Positions 1 to 8,295 of a DNA stretch of 64,000 nucleotides are shown piece after piece. The notes under the pieces were generated by a model. The model saw nothing but the letters and a program-made list of their open reading frames with translations, was not told the DNA's origin and searched no databases. Numbering within the stretch: position 1 is the stretch's first letter; every line of letters begins with the position of its first letter. The DNA is taken from the NCBI GenBank assembly GCA_016713665.1, contig JADJOR010000005.1, positions 124,001 through 188,000 on the forward strand, in the 5' to 3' direction. The position numbers and the translations under genes are program-made. Source of the stretch: Deltaproteobacteria bacterium (GTDB taxonomy: Bacteria > Myxococcota_A > UBA9160 > UBA4427).

Positions 1-88
1 CGCCCCGACGGATCGTGAGCGTGACGTCGTCGAAGAGCGTACGGTCGGAGACGACCTTGCGAAGGCCTGCGACGTCGAGAATGGGCAT
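1..88 (-). CDS. ABC-F type ATP-binding protein, N-terminal fragment
   Basis: Only the first 29 codons are inside the window; the gene runs off the left edge. The ATG is at 88-86 and the product begins MPILDVAGLRKVVSDRTLFD and continues into DDVTLTIRRG, the standard opening of an ABC ATPase just before the Walker A loop. A start this close to the ABC domain, with no preceding membrane region, fits soluble ABC-F (Uup/EttA-like) translation factors, but an ordinary transporter ATPase cannot be excluded. It starts three bases after the stop of the F420-type oxidoreductase upstream on the same strand, so the two are probably co-transcribed. Confidence 0.6.
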   Translation of the reverse strand, partial: MPILDVAGLRKVVSDRTLFDDVTLTIRRG

Positions 89-91
89 CGT

Positions 92-943
92 TCAGCTCCG
101 GGCGAGGATCTCGCTGCCGAGCTTCTCGAGACCGGACTGGACGTCGTCGGGCGCGAAGCCCGGCGGCGGGAAGGTGATCCGGCGAACGCCGAGATCTTCG
201 AGGCGCTTGACCTCGTCGAGCTTCGGCGGGCAGCCGGTCGTGATTTCGATCTCCGCCGGGTCGCGGCCGATCCGGGCACACTCGGCCGAGAGCTCGGCCA
301 TGCACTCGGCGAGGGTATCCGAGCGCGCGGGGAAGAAGCCGTCGCCGACGCGCGCCGCACGGCGGGCCGCGCTCTTCGTGTGGCCGCCGATCACGATCGG
401 GATGCGCGGCTGGACGGGCTTGGGATTCGAGGCGACGCTCGGCCAGGCGTAGTGCGCTCCATGGTGCTCGCTCTCGCCGGCGCGCCAGAGCGAGCGGAGC
501 GCCTCGATCGACTCTTCCGTCCGCGCGGCGCGGGACTCGAAGGGGACACCGATCGCGTCGAACTCCTCCTTCAGCCAGCCGATGCCGACCCCGAGGATCG
601 CCCGCCCGCGCGAGAGCACGTCGAGGGTCGCCGCCTCCTTCGCGACGTAGAGGGGATGGCGCTGGGGCAGGATGATGATCCCGGTCGCGAGCCGGATCTT
701 CGTCGTGACCGCGGCGGCGTAGGCGAGCCAGACGAAGGGATCGGGGATCGGCGCGTTCTCGCCGCCGGGGAGCTTGCCGTCGCGGCTGTACGGATATTTC
801 GACGCATAACCCTTCGGGATGACGACGTGCTCGACCGTCCAGAGCGACTCGAAGCCGACGGACTCCGCCGTCCGGGCGAGATGCGTGAGGCCGTCGGGCT
901 GACCGAAGGGACCGACGTTCGCGAAGATCAGGCCGAACTTCAT
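92..943 (-). CDS. LLM-class F420-dependent oxidoreductase (TIGR03619-like)
   Basis: A 283-residue luciferase-like monooxygenase-fold protein beginning MKFGLIFANVGPFGQPDG. Family landmarks are the N-terminal beta strand with LARTAESVGFESLWTVEHV, the central segment KIRLATGIIILPQRHPL, and LDVLSRGRAILGVGIGW, as in TIGR03619-type enzymes. These enzymes usually use reduced or oxidised coenzyme F420 for hydride transfer to hydrophobic substrates; the substrate here is unknown. The ATG at 943 overlaps the stop of the upstream repeat protein (ATGA), indicating translational coupling, and an ABC-F gene follows after three bases. Two more LLM proteins are encoded at 37.3-39.2 kb. FMN dependence instead of F420 is possible. 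Confidence 0.88.
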   Translation of the reverse strand: MKFGLIFANVGPFGQPDGLTHLARTAESVGFESLWTVEHVVIPKGYASKYPYSRDGKLPGGENAPIPDPFVWLAYAAAVTTKIRLATGIIILPQRHPLYVAKEAATLDVLSRGRAILGVGIGWLKEEFDAIGVPFESRAARTEESIEALRSLWRAGESEHHGAHYAWPSVASNPKPVQPRIPIVIGGHTKSAARRAARVGDGFFPARSDTLAECMAELSAECARIGRDPAEIEITTGCPPKLDEVKRLEDLGVRRITFPPPGFAPDDVQSGLEKLGSEILARS

Positions 944-1617
944 CGGGGCGCTCCGGGGGCTGCGGGCGCAAGCGCTGCCGCGGCGGCCGCGGGATCCGGC
1001 GTCGCCGGCGAAGCCGGCGCCGGCAACGGGATCGGCTCCCGCTCGAGGGGGAAGTCCGCCGCGAGTCCGAGCGCGGCACGGATGCGGGCCTCGTGGGCGA
1101 CCTCGATCTTCTGGCGCTGCTCCGCCGTCACCCGGCTGCGATCCGGGATCGGATCGCCCGGCGCGAGACCGAGCACGCGTCGCATCTCCGCCTCGCGCGC
1201 GGTGCGGATGGTCGCCCGCTGCGCATCGGTCAGATCGATCGCTGCCGGGATCGGCGCGTCGGGGGCGAGCCCGAGCAGCGTCCGGGCCTCGCTCTCCCGA
1301 GCCAGGCGGAGCGTCTCCTGCTGCTGTGGCGTCAGCTTGAAGCGCGTCGTCCCCGGTGCGGGCGCGGCGCTGGCGGCGCCTGTGGCCAAGGCCGGACCAG
1401 CCGGATCGGTCCCTCGGACGGCCGATGCCGCAGCCGGAACCGAGGGATCGGGCGAGCCTGGCCTCTCGGCGCGAACGCAGACTGGAGCGAGCGCAAAGAC
1501 GATACCGAGCAAGGCGGCCGGCAGGGTCCCGAGAGCCATCGCGAAGACCCGCCGAGGCGAGGCTTGCCGCCCCGGACCTCTCGAGGTCCCCTCCTCCGAA
1601 CAGACCGATCGCGCCAT
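940..1617 (-). CDS. Exported Ala/Pro-rich protein with three LTxxQ repeats
   Basis: A 225-residue protein not assignable to a characterised family. A long basic N-region is followed by a hydrophobic stretch (about residues 27-46, MALGTLPAALLGIVFALAPV) and an Ala at about 50, so it is likely exported. After an Ala/Pro linker come three consecutive repeats of about 32-34 residues (roughly 95-128, 129-162, 163-194). Each opens with L/V-T-x-x-Q, continues as a charged helix with R/H-E-A-E-x-R, and closes with LGLAPDAPIP, LGLAPGDPIP or LGLAADFPLE. The C-terminus is Ala/Pro rich. The start at 1617 has a GGAGG seven bases upstream; an internal ATG at 1539 lacks one. LTxxQ motifs recall Spy/CpxP periplasmic proteins, but the similarity is short. 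Confidence 0.7.
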   Translation of the reverse strand: MARSVCSEEGTSRGPGRQASPRRVFAMALGTLPAALLGIVFALAPVCVRAERPGSPDPSVPAAASAVRGTDPAGPALATGAASAAPAPGTTRFKLTPQQQETLRLARESEARTLLGLAPDAPIPAAIDLTDAQRATIRTAREAEMRRVLGLAPGDPIPDRSRVTAEQRQKIEVAHEARIRAALGLAADFPLEREPIPLPAPASPATPDPAAAAAALAPAAPGAPR

Positions 1618-1839
1618 CGAAGCCCCTCCGCCGCTCTTCGTCCATCGCCTCGAACGAGCGTCTTTATACCACGTCTCCTGCCCGAGGGTCCGAGCGTGCG
1701 GGGATCCCCGGGCCTCGCCTTGCTAGTCCAGGGCGCGCCCGTTCTCCCATCCCCCGAGCCCGCCACCGCGGGACGACCCGCATCCCCTCCGGCTATAGTC
1801 CGCCTCCCCACGGACCCGAGTCCCCGAGGAGCCCCGAAG

Positions 1840-3327
1840 ATGTCCCAGGCGTCTGCCCCGAGCTTCCTGCCTTCCCGACCGCGCCGCGCCGCGGCCATTT
1901 CGACGTGGAGCGACACGTTCGACGTGATCGTCGTCGGATTCGGGGTCGCCGGCGGCGCCGCCGCGATCGAAGCCGCGCGCGCCGGGGCCAGGACGTTGAT
2001 CCTCGAGCGCCAGACCCGCGGCGGCGGGGCGACCGCCCTCTCCGAGGGGACGATCTACTTCGGCGGCGGGACGCGCGCCCAGAAGGCATCCGGCTTCGAC
2101 GACAGCTTCGAGAACATGCTCGCCCACGTCCGCGCCGCGGCGGGGCCGACGGCGGATCCGGAGAAGGTGCGCCTGTACTGCGAGAACAGCCTCGATCATT
2201 TCGCGTTCTTCGAGAGCATCGGTGTCGAGTTCAAGGACACCTTCTTCGCCGAGAAGGTGATCTTCCCGCCGACCGACGACTGCCTGATCTTCTCGGGCAA
2301 CGAAGAGGCCTGGCCCTTCTCCGCGGAGGCAAAGCCCATGCCGCGGGGCCACAAGCCGAAGAAGACCGGCAGCGCCGGCGCCTACATCATCGAGCAGATG
2401 ATCGACGCCGCGACGAAGCTCGGGGTCGAGATCCAGAACGAGGTGCGGGTCGAGACGCTGATCCGCGACGACGAGGGCCGCGTCGTCGGCGTCGTCGCGA
2501 AGATCGAGGGCCAGGAGGTCGCGATCCGCGCGAACCGGGGCGTCATCCTGACGACCGGCGGCTTCATCATGAACCGCGCGATGGTCGAGCACTACGCGCC
2601 GGATCTCGCGAAGTGTCGCTATCCGATCGGGAGCGAGGGCTGCGACGGCTCTGGGATCCGCATGGGAATGGGCGTCGGCGGCGCCGCCGTCAACATGCAC
2701 GAAGGCCTGATGACGACGGCCTTCTTTCCACCCACGTCGCATATCAAAGGCGTGCTCGTGAGCGCCCAGGGCCAGCGCTTCATCAACGAGGACTGCTACC
2801 ACGGCCGCGTGACCGACGCGATCATGCAGAAGGCCGATGGCCGCGCCTATCTGATCGTCGACGACACGCTCTACGGCCAGGCCATCGTCCGCTACGAGCT
2901 CGCCGGCGTCGAGGAGACGATCGAAGAGCTCGAGAAGACCGTCGGCCTGCCCGAGGGACAGCTCGTCCATACGATCGCGTCCTACAACAAGTACGCCGAG
3001 CAGGGCGAGGACCCGGTCTTCCACAAGGCGAAGAAGTACCTGACGCCGCTGGTCCATCCGCCCTTTGCCGCCCTCGACCTCTCCGTCGACAAGAGCATCT
3101 GGGCCACCTTCACCCTCGGCGGGCTCGACACGAAGGCGACCGGCGAAGTCCTCACGGTCGATGGGCAGGTCGTACCGGGGCTCTATGCGGCGGGGCGCGC
3201 ATCGGCAGGGCTCACGCGCTCGGGGCGATATTATGCGAGCGGCATGTCGATCGGCGGCGGGAGCTACTTCGGGCGGCTCGCGGGGAAGACGGCGGCGAAG
3301 GCGGAACCGGCGGTCGAGGCGGCGTAA
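1840..3327 (+). CDS. FAD-binding dehydrogenase, 3-ketosteroid dehydrogenase/fumarate reductase family
   Basis: A 495-residue flavoprotein. The Rossmann motif VIVVGFGVAGGAAAIEAARA lies near residues 28-47, followed by LILERQTRGGGATALSEGTI, the usual FAD-binding and substrate-entry segment. The C-terminal flavin cap reads GLYAAGRASAGL then SGRYYASGMSIGGGSYFGR, resembling the GRYYxSG end of 3-ketosteroid-delta1-dehydrogenases. Members oxidise ketosteroids or reduce enoates; steroid ring dehydrogenation fits the neighbouring P450, but the substrate is inferred. The ATG has GAGGAG eight bases before it. It converges with the P450 gene at 3423. Fumarate-reductase-like activity is the main alternative. 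Confidence 0.82.
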   Translation: MSQASAPSFLPSRPRRAAAISTWSDTFDVIVVGFGVAGGAAAIEAARAGARTLILERQTRGGGATALSEGTIYFGGGTRAQKASGFDDSFENMLAHVRAAAGPTADPEKVRLYCENSLDHFAFFESIGVEFKDTFFAEKVIFPPTDDCLIFSGNEEAWPFSAEAKPMPRGHKPKKTGSAGAYIIEQMIDAATKLGVEIQNEVRVETLIRDDEGRVVGVVAKIEGQEVAIRANRGVILTTGGFIMNRAMVEHYAPDLAKCRYPIGSEGCDGSGIRMGMGVGGAAVNMHEGLMTTAFFPPTSHIKGVLVSAQGQRFINEDCYHGRVTDAIMQKADGRAYLIVDDTLYGQAIVRYELAGVEETIEELEKTVGLPEGQLVHTIASYNKYAEQGEDPVFHKAKKYLTPLVHPPFAALDLSVDKSIWATFTLGGLDTKATGEVLTVDGQVVPGLYAAGRASAGLTRSGRYYASGMSIGGGSYFGRLAGKTAAKAEPAVEAA

Positions 3328-3422
3328 GCCGTTTCGATCGGCCTCGTCGGCCTGGTCGGTCCCGTCGAAGCAGTCGGCCCGGCCGACCCGGTCGACCGGA
3401 CATGCGCCCGGCGCCCGGTGCC

Positions 3423-4706
3423 TCAGCGTCCGAGCTTCCTTCCCGGCGTCCACGCGCACGGCATGCGCTTGATCCCGTGGATGAAGTTCGATTCGAGCCG
3501 CGCCGGCGGGCCGGTGATCTCGAGGTCCGGGAGACGGGCGAAGATCCGTTCGAAGACGATCCGGATCTCGCGCCGCGCGAGATTCGCGCCGAGGCAGAAA
3601 TGCGGGCCGGGGCCGCCGAAGCCGACGTGGGGATTCGGCGAGCGGCCGACGTCGAAGCGATGCGGCTCGCGGAAGACCTGCTCGTCCCGATTCCCCGACG
3701 CATACCAGAGCACGACCTTGTCCCCCGCCTTCATCGCGGGCCCGAACATCGACGTATCGCGCCGCAGATTTCGGCGCATGAAGATCACCGGCGACGCCCA
3801 GCGCACGATCTCCTCGACCGCCGTCGCGGCGAGGCCTTCGAAGTCGGCCGCCCAGCGCCGCCGCTCGTCCGGATGGTCGCAGAGGGCCTTCATGCCGTGG
3901 CTGATCGCGTTGCGCGTCGTCTCGTTGCCGGCGACGACGAGCAGGATGAAGAAGGAGGTCAGGTCCTCGCTCGCGAGCGCGCCGCCCTCGAGCCCGGCAT
4001 CGAGCAGGACGGAGGTCAGGTCCTCGCGCGGCCGCTCGCGGCGATCCTCGGCCATCTCCTTCATCAGGGCCGCGAGCTCGGCCCCGGCCCGCATCGCCGC
4101 CGCGATCAGATCCTGATCCTCCGCGACGAGATCGGGGTCGCCGAGCCCGAGGATCCGATTCGTGTTCCGGAAGACCATCTCGGTCTGGCTCTCCGGGATC
4201 CCCATCAGATCACAGATGATCTCGAGCGGGAGCGGCGCCGCGAGCTCCGCCACGAAATCGCATTCGCCCTTCTCGATCACGCGGTCGATCATGGCGTCGG
4301 CGCGACTCCGCACGCCGGCCTCGAGGCGCGAGAGCGCTCGGGGCGTGAAGCCGCGGGAGACGATCCGGCGCTGGGCGCCATGGCGCGGATCGTCCATGTT
4401 GATCATGCCGCCGAAGAACTCGTTGAACTGCGCCGGCAGCGTCTGGATCGACGTCGCACCGCCCGCGGAGCTGAAGAGCTCGGGATTGCGGCTCGCCTCG
4501 AGGATGTCGGCGTGGCGCGTGAGCGACCAGTAGCCGGGGCCGACCGGGAGGTTCAGGCCGGGCGTCGGCCGCTCGGCGGTGAACGGGACCGGGCGCTCGG
4601 CGCGCAGGGTCGCGAAGGCGCCCTCACGCTCCTCGAGCGGCCGCAGCCAGAAGGACGAATGGGACAGATCGATCTCGTCGACGGCGAGGACCCGGGCGAT
4701 CTCCAT
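3423..4706 (-). CDS. Cytochrome P450, CYP125/CYP142-like
   Basis: A complete 427-residue soluble bacterial P450. The I-helix oxygen-binding motif is AGNETTRN, the K-helix ExxR is EEIVR, and the heme loop FGGPGPHFCLGANLAR places the axial thiolate at Cys371. The segment MINMDDPRHGAQRRIVSRGF and the C-terminal wording match steroid or terminal-alkyl hydroxylases of the CYP125/142 group, which start cholesterol side-chain degradation; that assignment is by resemblance only. The ATG at 4706 follows a strong GGGAGGGAGG. It needs ferredoxin partners; the only ferredoxin-like proteins nearby are a Rieske protein and Bfd. Confidence 0.9.
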   Translation of the reverse strand: MEIARVLAVDEIDLSHSSFWLRPLEEREGAFATLRAERPVPFTAERPTPGLNLPVGPGYWSLTRHADILEASRNPELFSSAGGATSIQTLPAQFNEFFGGMINMDDPRHGAQRRIVSRGFTPRALSRLEAGVRSRADAMIDRVIEKGECDFVAELAAPLPLEIICDLMGIPESQTEMVFRNTNRILGLGDPDLVAEDQDLIAAAMRAGAELAALMKEMAEDRRERPREDLTSVLLDAGLEGGALASEDLTSFFILLVVAGNETTRNAISHGMKALCDHPDERRRWAADFEGLAATAVEEIVRWASPVIFMRRNLRRDTSMFGPAMKAGDKVVLWYASGNRDEQVFREPHRFDVGRSPNPHVGFGGPGPHFCLGANLARREIRIVFERIFARLPDLEITGPPARLESNFIHGIKRMPCAWTPGRKLGR

Positions 4707-4799
4707 CGGCAGCCTCCCTCCCGATCGGCGGTCCCGGATCGACTCTCCGTTCCCGCGCGCTCGGGCGGAACCGAGAGTAGTCGATCGACGCGCGGGAGA

Positions 4800-5279
4800 T
4801 CAGGAAGTCGACCGCGAGTCCGAATGACCGACGTGGCGGTGGCAATCGAGGCAGCGGCGAGCCTCGCGCTCGACGCCGCCGTGATGCGCGGATTCGGATT
4901 TTTCGACGTGACATCTCCGACAGGCGTCCTGGACGATCCGGCCTGAGTCCGGCCTGATCCGGATCTCCTGCGGATATCGACCGGTCGAGTAGGCCCAGGC
5001 ATGAGACGATCCCGACCGGACCTTCGTCATGGCCCTGCCGAAGGGATCCGCTGGCGTATGGCAGTCGTTGCAGACGACGAAGCGGTGGCGGCTCGCCTGC
5101 CAGCTCGCATACTGCGGCTGCATGACGTGGCAGCCAGTGCAGGCTTCGGGCTCGTCCATCAGATAGGACGTGCCGTCGGCCGCGAGAAATGCGAGCAGCG
5201 CGAGGGCGCCGACGAGGACCACGGAGAGGACGATGCGGCGCCCGATTCTACGCGGGTCGCTCGGGCGATCGGTGAACAT
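4800..5279 (-). CDS. nrfH: NrfH/NapC-type membrane tetraheme cytochrome c
   Basis: A 159-residue membrane-anchored cytochrome. One N-terminal transmembrane helix (about residues 14-35, IVLSVVLVGALALLAFLAA) is followed by four CxxCH sites at about Cys47, Cys70, Cys120 and Cys143. The first, CTGCHVM, has the Met three residues after the His that is the unusual heme-1 ligand in NrfH. The middle part (QPQYASWQASRHRFVVCNDC, and YPQEIRIRP) follows the family closely. NrfH passes quinol electrons to the nitrite reductase NrfA, but no nrfA or other reductase is beside it. I start at the ATG at 5279 (GAGGG upstream); a GTG at 5303 has no ribosome site. Confidence 0.8.
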   Translation of the reverse strand: MFTDRPSDPRRIGRRIVLSVVLVGALALLAFLAADGTSYLMDEPEACTGCHVMQPQYASWQASRHRFVVCNDCHTPADPFGRAMTKVRSGSSHAWAYSTGRYPQEIRIRPDSGRIVQDACRRCHVEKSESAHHGGVEREARRCLDCHRHVGHSDSRSTS

Positions 5280-5438
5280 CTCGGCTTGCCCTCTGCGTCG
5301 CACGGGATCGGAAGACCCGACCGTTCGGAAAGGCGTACTCCGTCCGATCCCGGCATTCGACGTCGGCGACCGGCAGTACCACCTCCCCCGAGCCCAGTCT
5401 GGCTAGACTCGGCCGCGAAATCCAGGAGGGAAAGCCGA

Positions 5439-6689
5439 ATGTTCGAGTGGAGCGAGTCGCAGCAGACGATCCGGGAGATGGTACGCCGATTCGTCGAGCA
5501 GGAGGTCGTCCCGAACGTCGAAGCGCTCGAGCACGGGGACCTGCCGCCCTACGGGATCCTGCGCAAGCTGTACGCGACCTTCGGCATGAGCGAGATGGCC
5601 CGCGCGCGCTTCCGCAAGCAGATCGAGGCGGAGAAGAAGGGCCTGCCGCGCGAGAAGAAGGGCGGTGGCTCGGCGGATCCCGCGGCCCGCGCCGATCAGG
5701 CGGCGGCGACCTTGATCCCGATCATCGAGCTGTGTCGGCATTGTCCCGGGATGGTGACGGCGCTCGGTGTCAGCGTGGGTCTCACCAGCGCGGCGATCCT
5801 CTCGAAGGGCACGATCGAGCAGAAGGAGCGCTTCGCGCTCGATCTGCTGACCCTCGACAAGATCGGTGCCTGGGCGATCACCGAGCCCGGCTCCGGCTCC
5901 GACGCCTTCGGCGGCATGCGCGCCTCCGCGCGCCGCGAAGGCGACGCGTTCGTCCTGAACGGCTCGAAGACCTTCATCACGAACGGCCCCCACGCCGACA
6001 CGACCGTCTTCATCTGCAAGCTCGAGGAGGACGGCGTCGACCTGCGCGATCGCAAGATCGTAAGCTTCGTCCTCGACCGCGGCCTGCCCGGCTTCACCCA
6101 GTCGGGGCCGCTCAAGAAGATGGGCCTCCACTCTTCACCGACCGGCGAGCTCTTCCTCTCCGACGTGCGCGTCGGGATGGACCGCCTGCTCGGCGGCGAG
6201 GCGGCCCTCGCGGCGCGCAGCGGCGGTCGCGAAGGCGCCAAGGACACCTTCCAGACCGAGCGCTCGGGCGTCGCCGCGATGGCGCTCGGGATCGTCGAGC
6301 GCTGCCTCGAGCTGTCGGTGAAGTATGCGCGCGAGCGGGTCCAGTTCGAGCGGCCGATCGGCGACTACCAGCTGATCCAGGACAAGCTCGCGCGGATGGA
6401 GGTGGCGCGCATGAACCTCCAGAACCTCGTCTTCCGGACGATCGAGCTGTCGGCGAACGGCCGCTCGATGAGCTTCGCCGAGGCCTCGGCCGCCAAGCTC
6501 TACGCCGCGCAGGCCGCCGTCGAGGTCGCGATGGAGGCCGTGCAGGTCTACGGCGGCAACGGCTACATGGCCGAGTACGTCGTCGAGCAGCTCGCCCGGG
6601 ACGCGAAGGTCCTCCAGATCTACGCCGGCACCGACGAGATCCAGATCCGCGCCATCGCCCGGGAGCTGCTCAAGGGCTCGGCGGCATGA
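5439..6689 (+). CDS. Acyl-CoA dehydrogenase with relocated catalytic Glu
   Basis: A 416-residue flavoenzyme for alpha,beta-dehydrogenation of an acyl-CoA, with electrons passed to ETF. Family signatures are AWAITEPGSGSDAFGGM (FAD and substrate loop), FITNGPHAD, and the C-terminal VQVYGGNGYMAEY and LQIYAGTDEIQIRAIAREL. The usual catalytic base in the IYEGT loop is replaced by Ala396; a Glu at 274 (QTERSGVAAMALG) sits where isovaleryl-CoA and long-chain enzymes carry theirs, so activity is probably kept and branched or bulky acyl chains are likely. A Gly/Lys-rich insertion at about residues 65-85 is unusual. The ATG is preceded by CAGGAGGG. It is divergent from the nrfH-like gene. Confidence 0.9.
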   Translation: MFEWSESQQTIREMVRRFVEQEVVPNVEALEHGDLPPYGILRKLYATFGMSEMARARFRKQIEAEKKGLPREKKGGGSADPAARADQAAATLIPIIELCRHCPGMVTALGVSVGLTSAAILSKGTIEQKERFALDLLTLDKIGAWAITEPGSGSDAFGGMRASARREGDAFVLNGSKTFITNGPHADTTVFICKLEEDGVDLRDRKIVSFVLDRGLPGFTQSGPLKKMGLHSSPTGELFLSDVRVGMDRLLGGEAALAARSGGREGAKDTFQTERSGVAAMALGIVERCLELSVKYARERVQFERPIGDYQLIQDKLARMEVARMNLQNLVFRTIELSANGRSMSFAEASAAKLYAAQAAVEVAMEAVQVYGGNGYMAEYVVEQLARDAKVLQIYAGTDEIQIRAIARELLKGSAA

Positions 6690-6746
6690 CCCGGCCGGCG
6701 GCGACCTCCGACCCGCTTCGGCGGTCGCAGCGCCGGAGGGTCTCGC

Positions 6747-6908
6747 CTAGCTCGGCTCGCCGCCGCGATCCGCCGGACGCAGCCCGTTGGTCGAGAGCGC
6801 CGTCCGGAGATCTTCGAGACATCCCTGACACAACGCATGGGACGTCGGCACCGAGGTTCCGACGAGAACGCGCAGGATCGCACCGCACCACGCACACGCC
6901 TTGCCCAT
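6747..6908 (-). CDS. Small two-CxxC (zinc-ribbon-like) protein
   Basis: A 53-residue protein beginning MGKACAWCGAILRVLVGTSV, with CAWC at positions 5-8 and CQGC further on (HALCQGCLEDLR), a spacing that would bind one zinc or form two disulfides. No signal peptide. The start is well supported by CGGAGGAGAG before the ATG. It is convergent with the acyl-CoA dehydrogenase, 57 bases away, and divergent from the hydroxyacid dehydrogenase. Function not recognised. Confidence 0.6.
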   Translation of the reverse strand: MGKACAWCGAILRVLVGTSVPTSHALCQGCLEDLRTALSTNGLRPADRGGEPS

Positions 6909-7181
6909 GAGCCCTCTCCTCCGTACCGGATCGCCCGGTCGAAAACCGTCATTGCATCGCGCATGCCGGAGTCGGACTGGCTCGGAGCCTGCCCATTCGG
7001 GTTCGCCCCGCGACGCCCTCGCCCATCCGGCGTGCACGGCTGGCGATTCTTCCAGCAGCGTGAAGGCCGGTCGATCCGGTCAATCGAGGAATCGCGGGGG
7101 AGAAAACCGTGGACCGGGCCGATTGAAGCACGCCGTCGAAAGGGCGAGACTCCGCCGGTCACCCGCTGGAGATCCGCCCCC

Positions 7182-8231
7182 ATGCCCAGTCCGGAAACGC
7201 TTCGCGTCTGCATCGGCTTCACACCGCTCACCGCCCCCCACTACCTCGAGCGGCTGCGCTCGATCCCGGGCGTCGAGCCGGTCGTGCTCCCGATCGACCC
7301 GGGCGGCGACTGGCTCTCGGTCTCGCCGGGCGAGCCCCATTCGGAGCCGCCGCCCTGGGCGAAGACCGTCGCCCGCGAGCGCGAAGCCGCCCTCGCCTCG
7401 GCCCACGTCCTGATGGCGCTGCATACGCCGGATCGCCTCTCCGAGCGCGCGCCGGGCCTGCGCTGGGTCCAGGGCGCCGGGGCGGGGGTCGAGCAGTTCG
7501 GCAAGGCGGGGATCGCGAAGGACCGCGTCGTCCTGACGAATTGCTCCGGGCTCTCGTCGGGATCGATGGCGGAGTGGGTGATCGGCCGCCTGCTGCAGGT
7601 CTGGAAGCGGCTGCGGGAAGCGGACGAGTTCCAGCGGGCCCACCGCTTCGAGCGCAGCTATGGCCGGACCTTCGCCGGCTCGACCATCGGCATCGTCGGC
7701 CTGGGCCACATCGGCCGCGCCGTCGCCGTCCGCGCCCGGGCCTTCGGCTGTCGCATCCTGGGATCGCGGCGCACGGTGCGCCCCGGCGATACCGACCCCG
7801 ACGTCGATCAGCTCTATCCGACGGCCGGGCTCCACGAGATGCTCGCCCTCTGCGACGCGGTCGTCGTGGCGGCACCAGCGACGGCGGATACCTACCACTT
7901 GATCGACAGGAAGGCGCTGGCGGCGATGCCGCGGCGGGCGGTGCTCGTGAACGTCGCCCGGGGATCGCTCGTCGACGAGGCGGAGCTCGCGCGGGTCATG
8001 CAGGAGGAGCCGCTCGCCGCCGCAATCCTCGACGTCTTCGATCCCGAGCCCCTCGATCCGGCGAGTCCGCTCTGGGACATCCCGAACGTCTTCATCTCGG
8101 CCCACTCGTCGGTCTCGGTCGATCGCTACATGGACGACGTCTTCGAGCTGTTCTTCGACAACGTGAAGCGCTTCCGCGCGGGCGAGCCGCTGCGAAACCA
8201 GGTCGACATGAAGGCGGTGGGATTCGAGTGA
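7182..8231 (+). CDS. D-2-hydroxyacid dehydrogenase family protein
   Basis: A 349-residue NAD(P)-dependent dehydrogenase. The nucleotide-binding motif is GIVGLGHIGRAVAVRARAFG, and the catalytic trio of the family is present: Arg in NVARGSLVDE, Glu in FDPEPLDPAS, and His in ISAHSS. The N-terminal substrate domain starts LRVCIGFTPLTAPHYLE. Members reduce 2-keto acids or related compounds; the substrate cannot be told. The ATG was chosen because upstream codons lack conservation-like composition. The downstream Gfa gene on the same strand follows after 64 bases. Confidence 0.88.
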   Translation: MPSPETLRVCIGFTPLTAPHYLERLRSIPGVEPVVLPIDPGGDWLSVSPGEPHSEPPPWAKTVAREREAALASAHVLMALHTPDRLSERAPGLRWVQGAGAGVEQFGKAGIAKDRVVLTNCSGLSSGSMAEWVIGRLLQVWKRLREADEFQRAHRFERSYGRTFAGSTIGIVGLGHIGRAVAVRARAFGCRILGSRRTVRPGDTDPDVDQLYPTAGLHEMLALCDAVVVAAPATADTYHLIDRKALAAMPRRAVLVNVARGSLVDEAELARVMQEEPLAAAILDVFDPEPLDPASPLWDIPNVFISAHSSVSVDRYMDDVFELFFDNVKRFRAGEPLRNQVDMKAVGFE

Positions 8232-8295
8232 CGCGCGTGCCGCGCCGCGGGACGAGACGTCCTCGCGGCGGCGGGCCCCGATGGGGAGGCGGCGA

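Noticed and set aside
1356..4946. A 1196-codon open frame on the plus strand across the FAD and P450 genes.
   Set aside because: Its product is almost only Arg, Pro, Gly and Ala and it shadows two well-formed genes in other frames; long empty frames are expected at this GC content.
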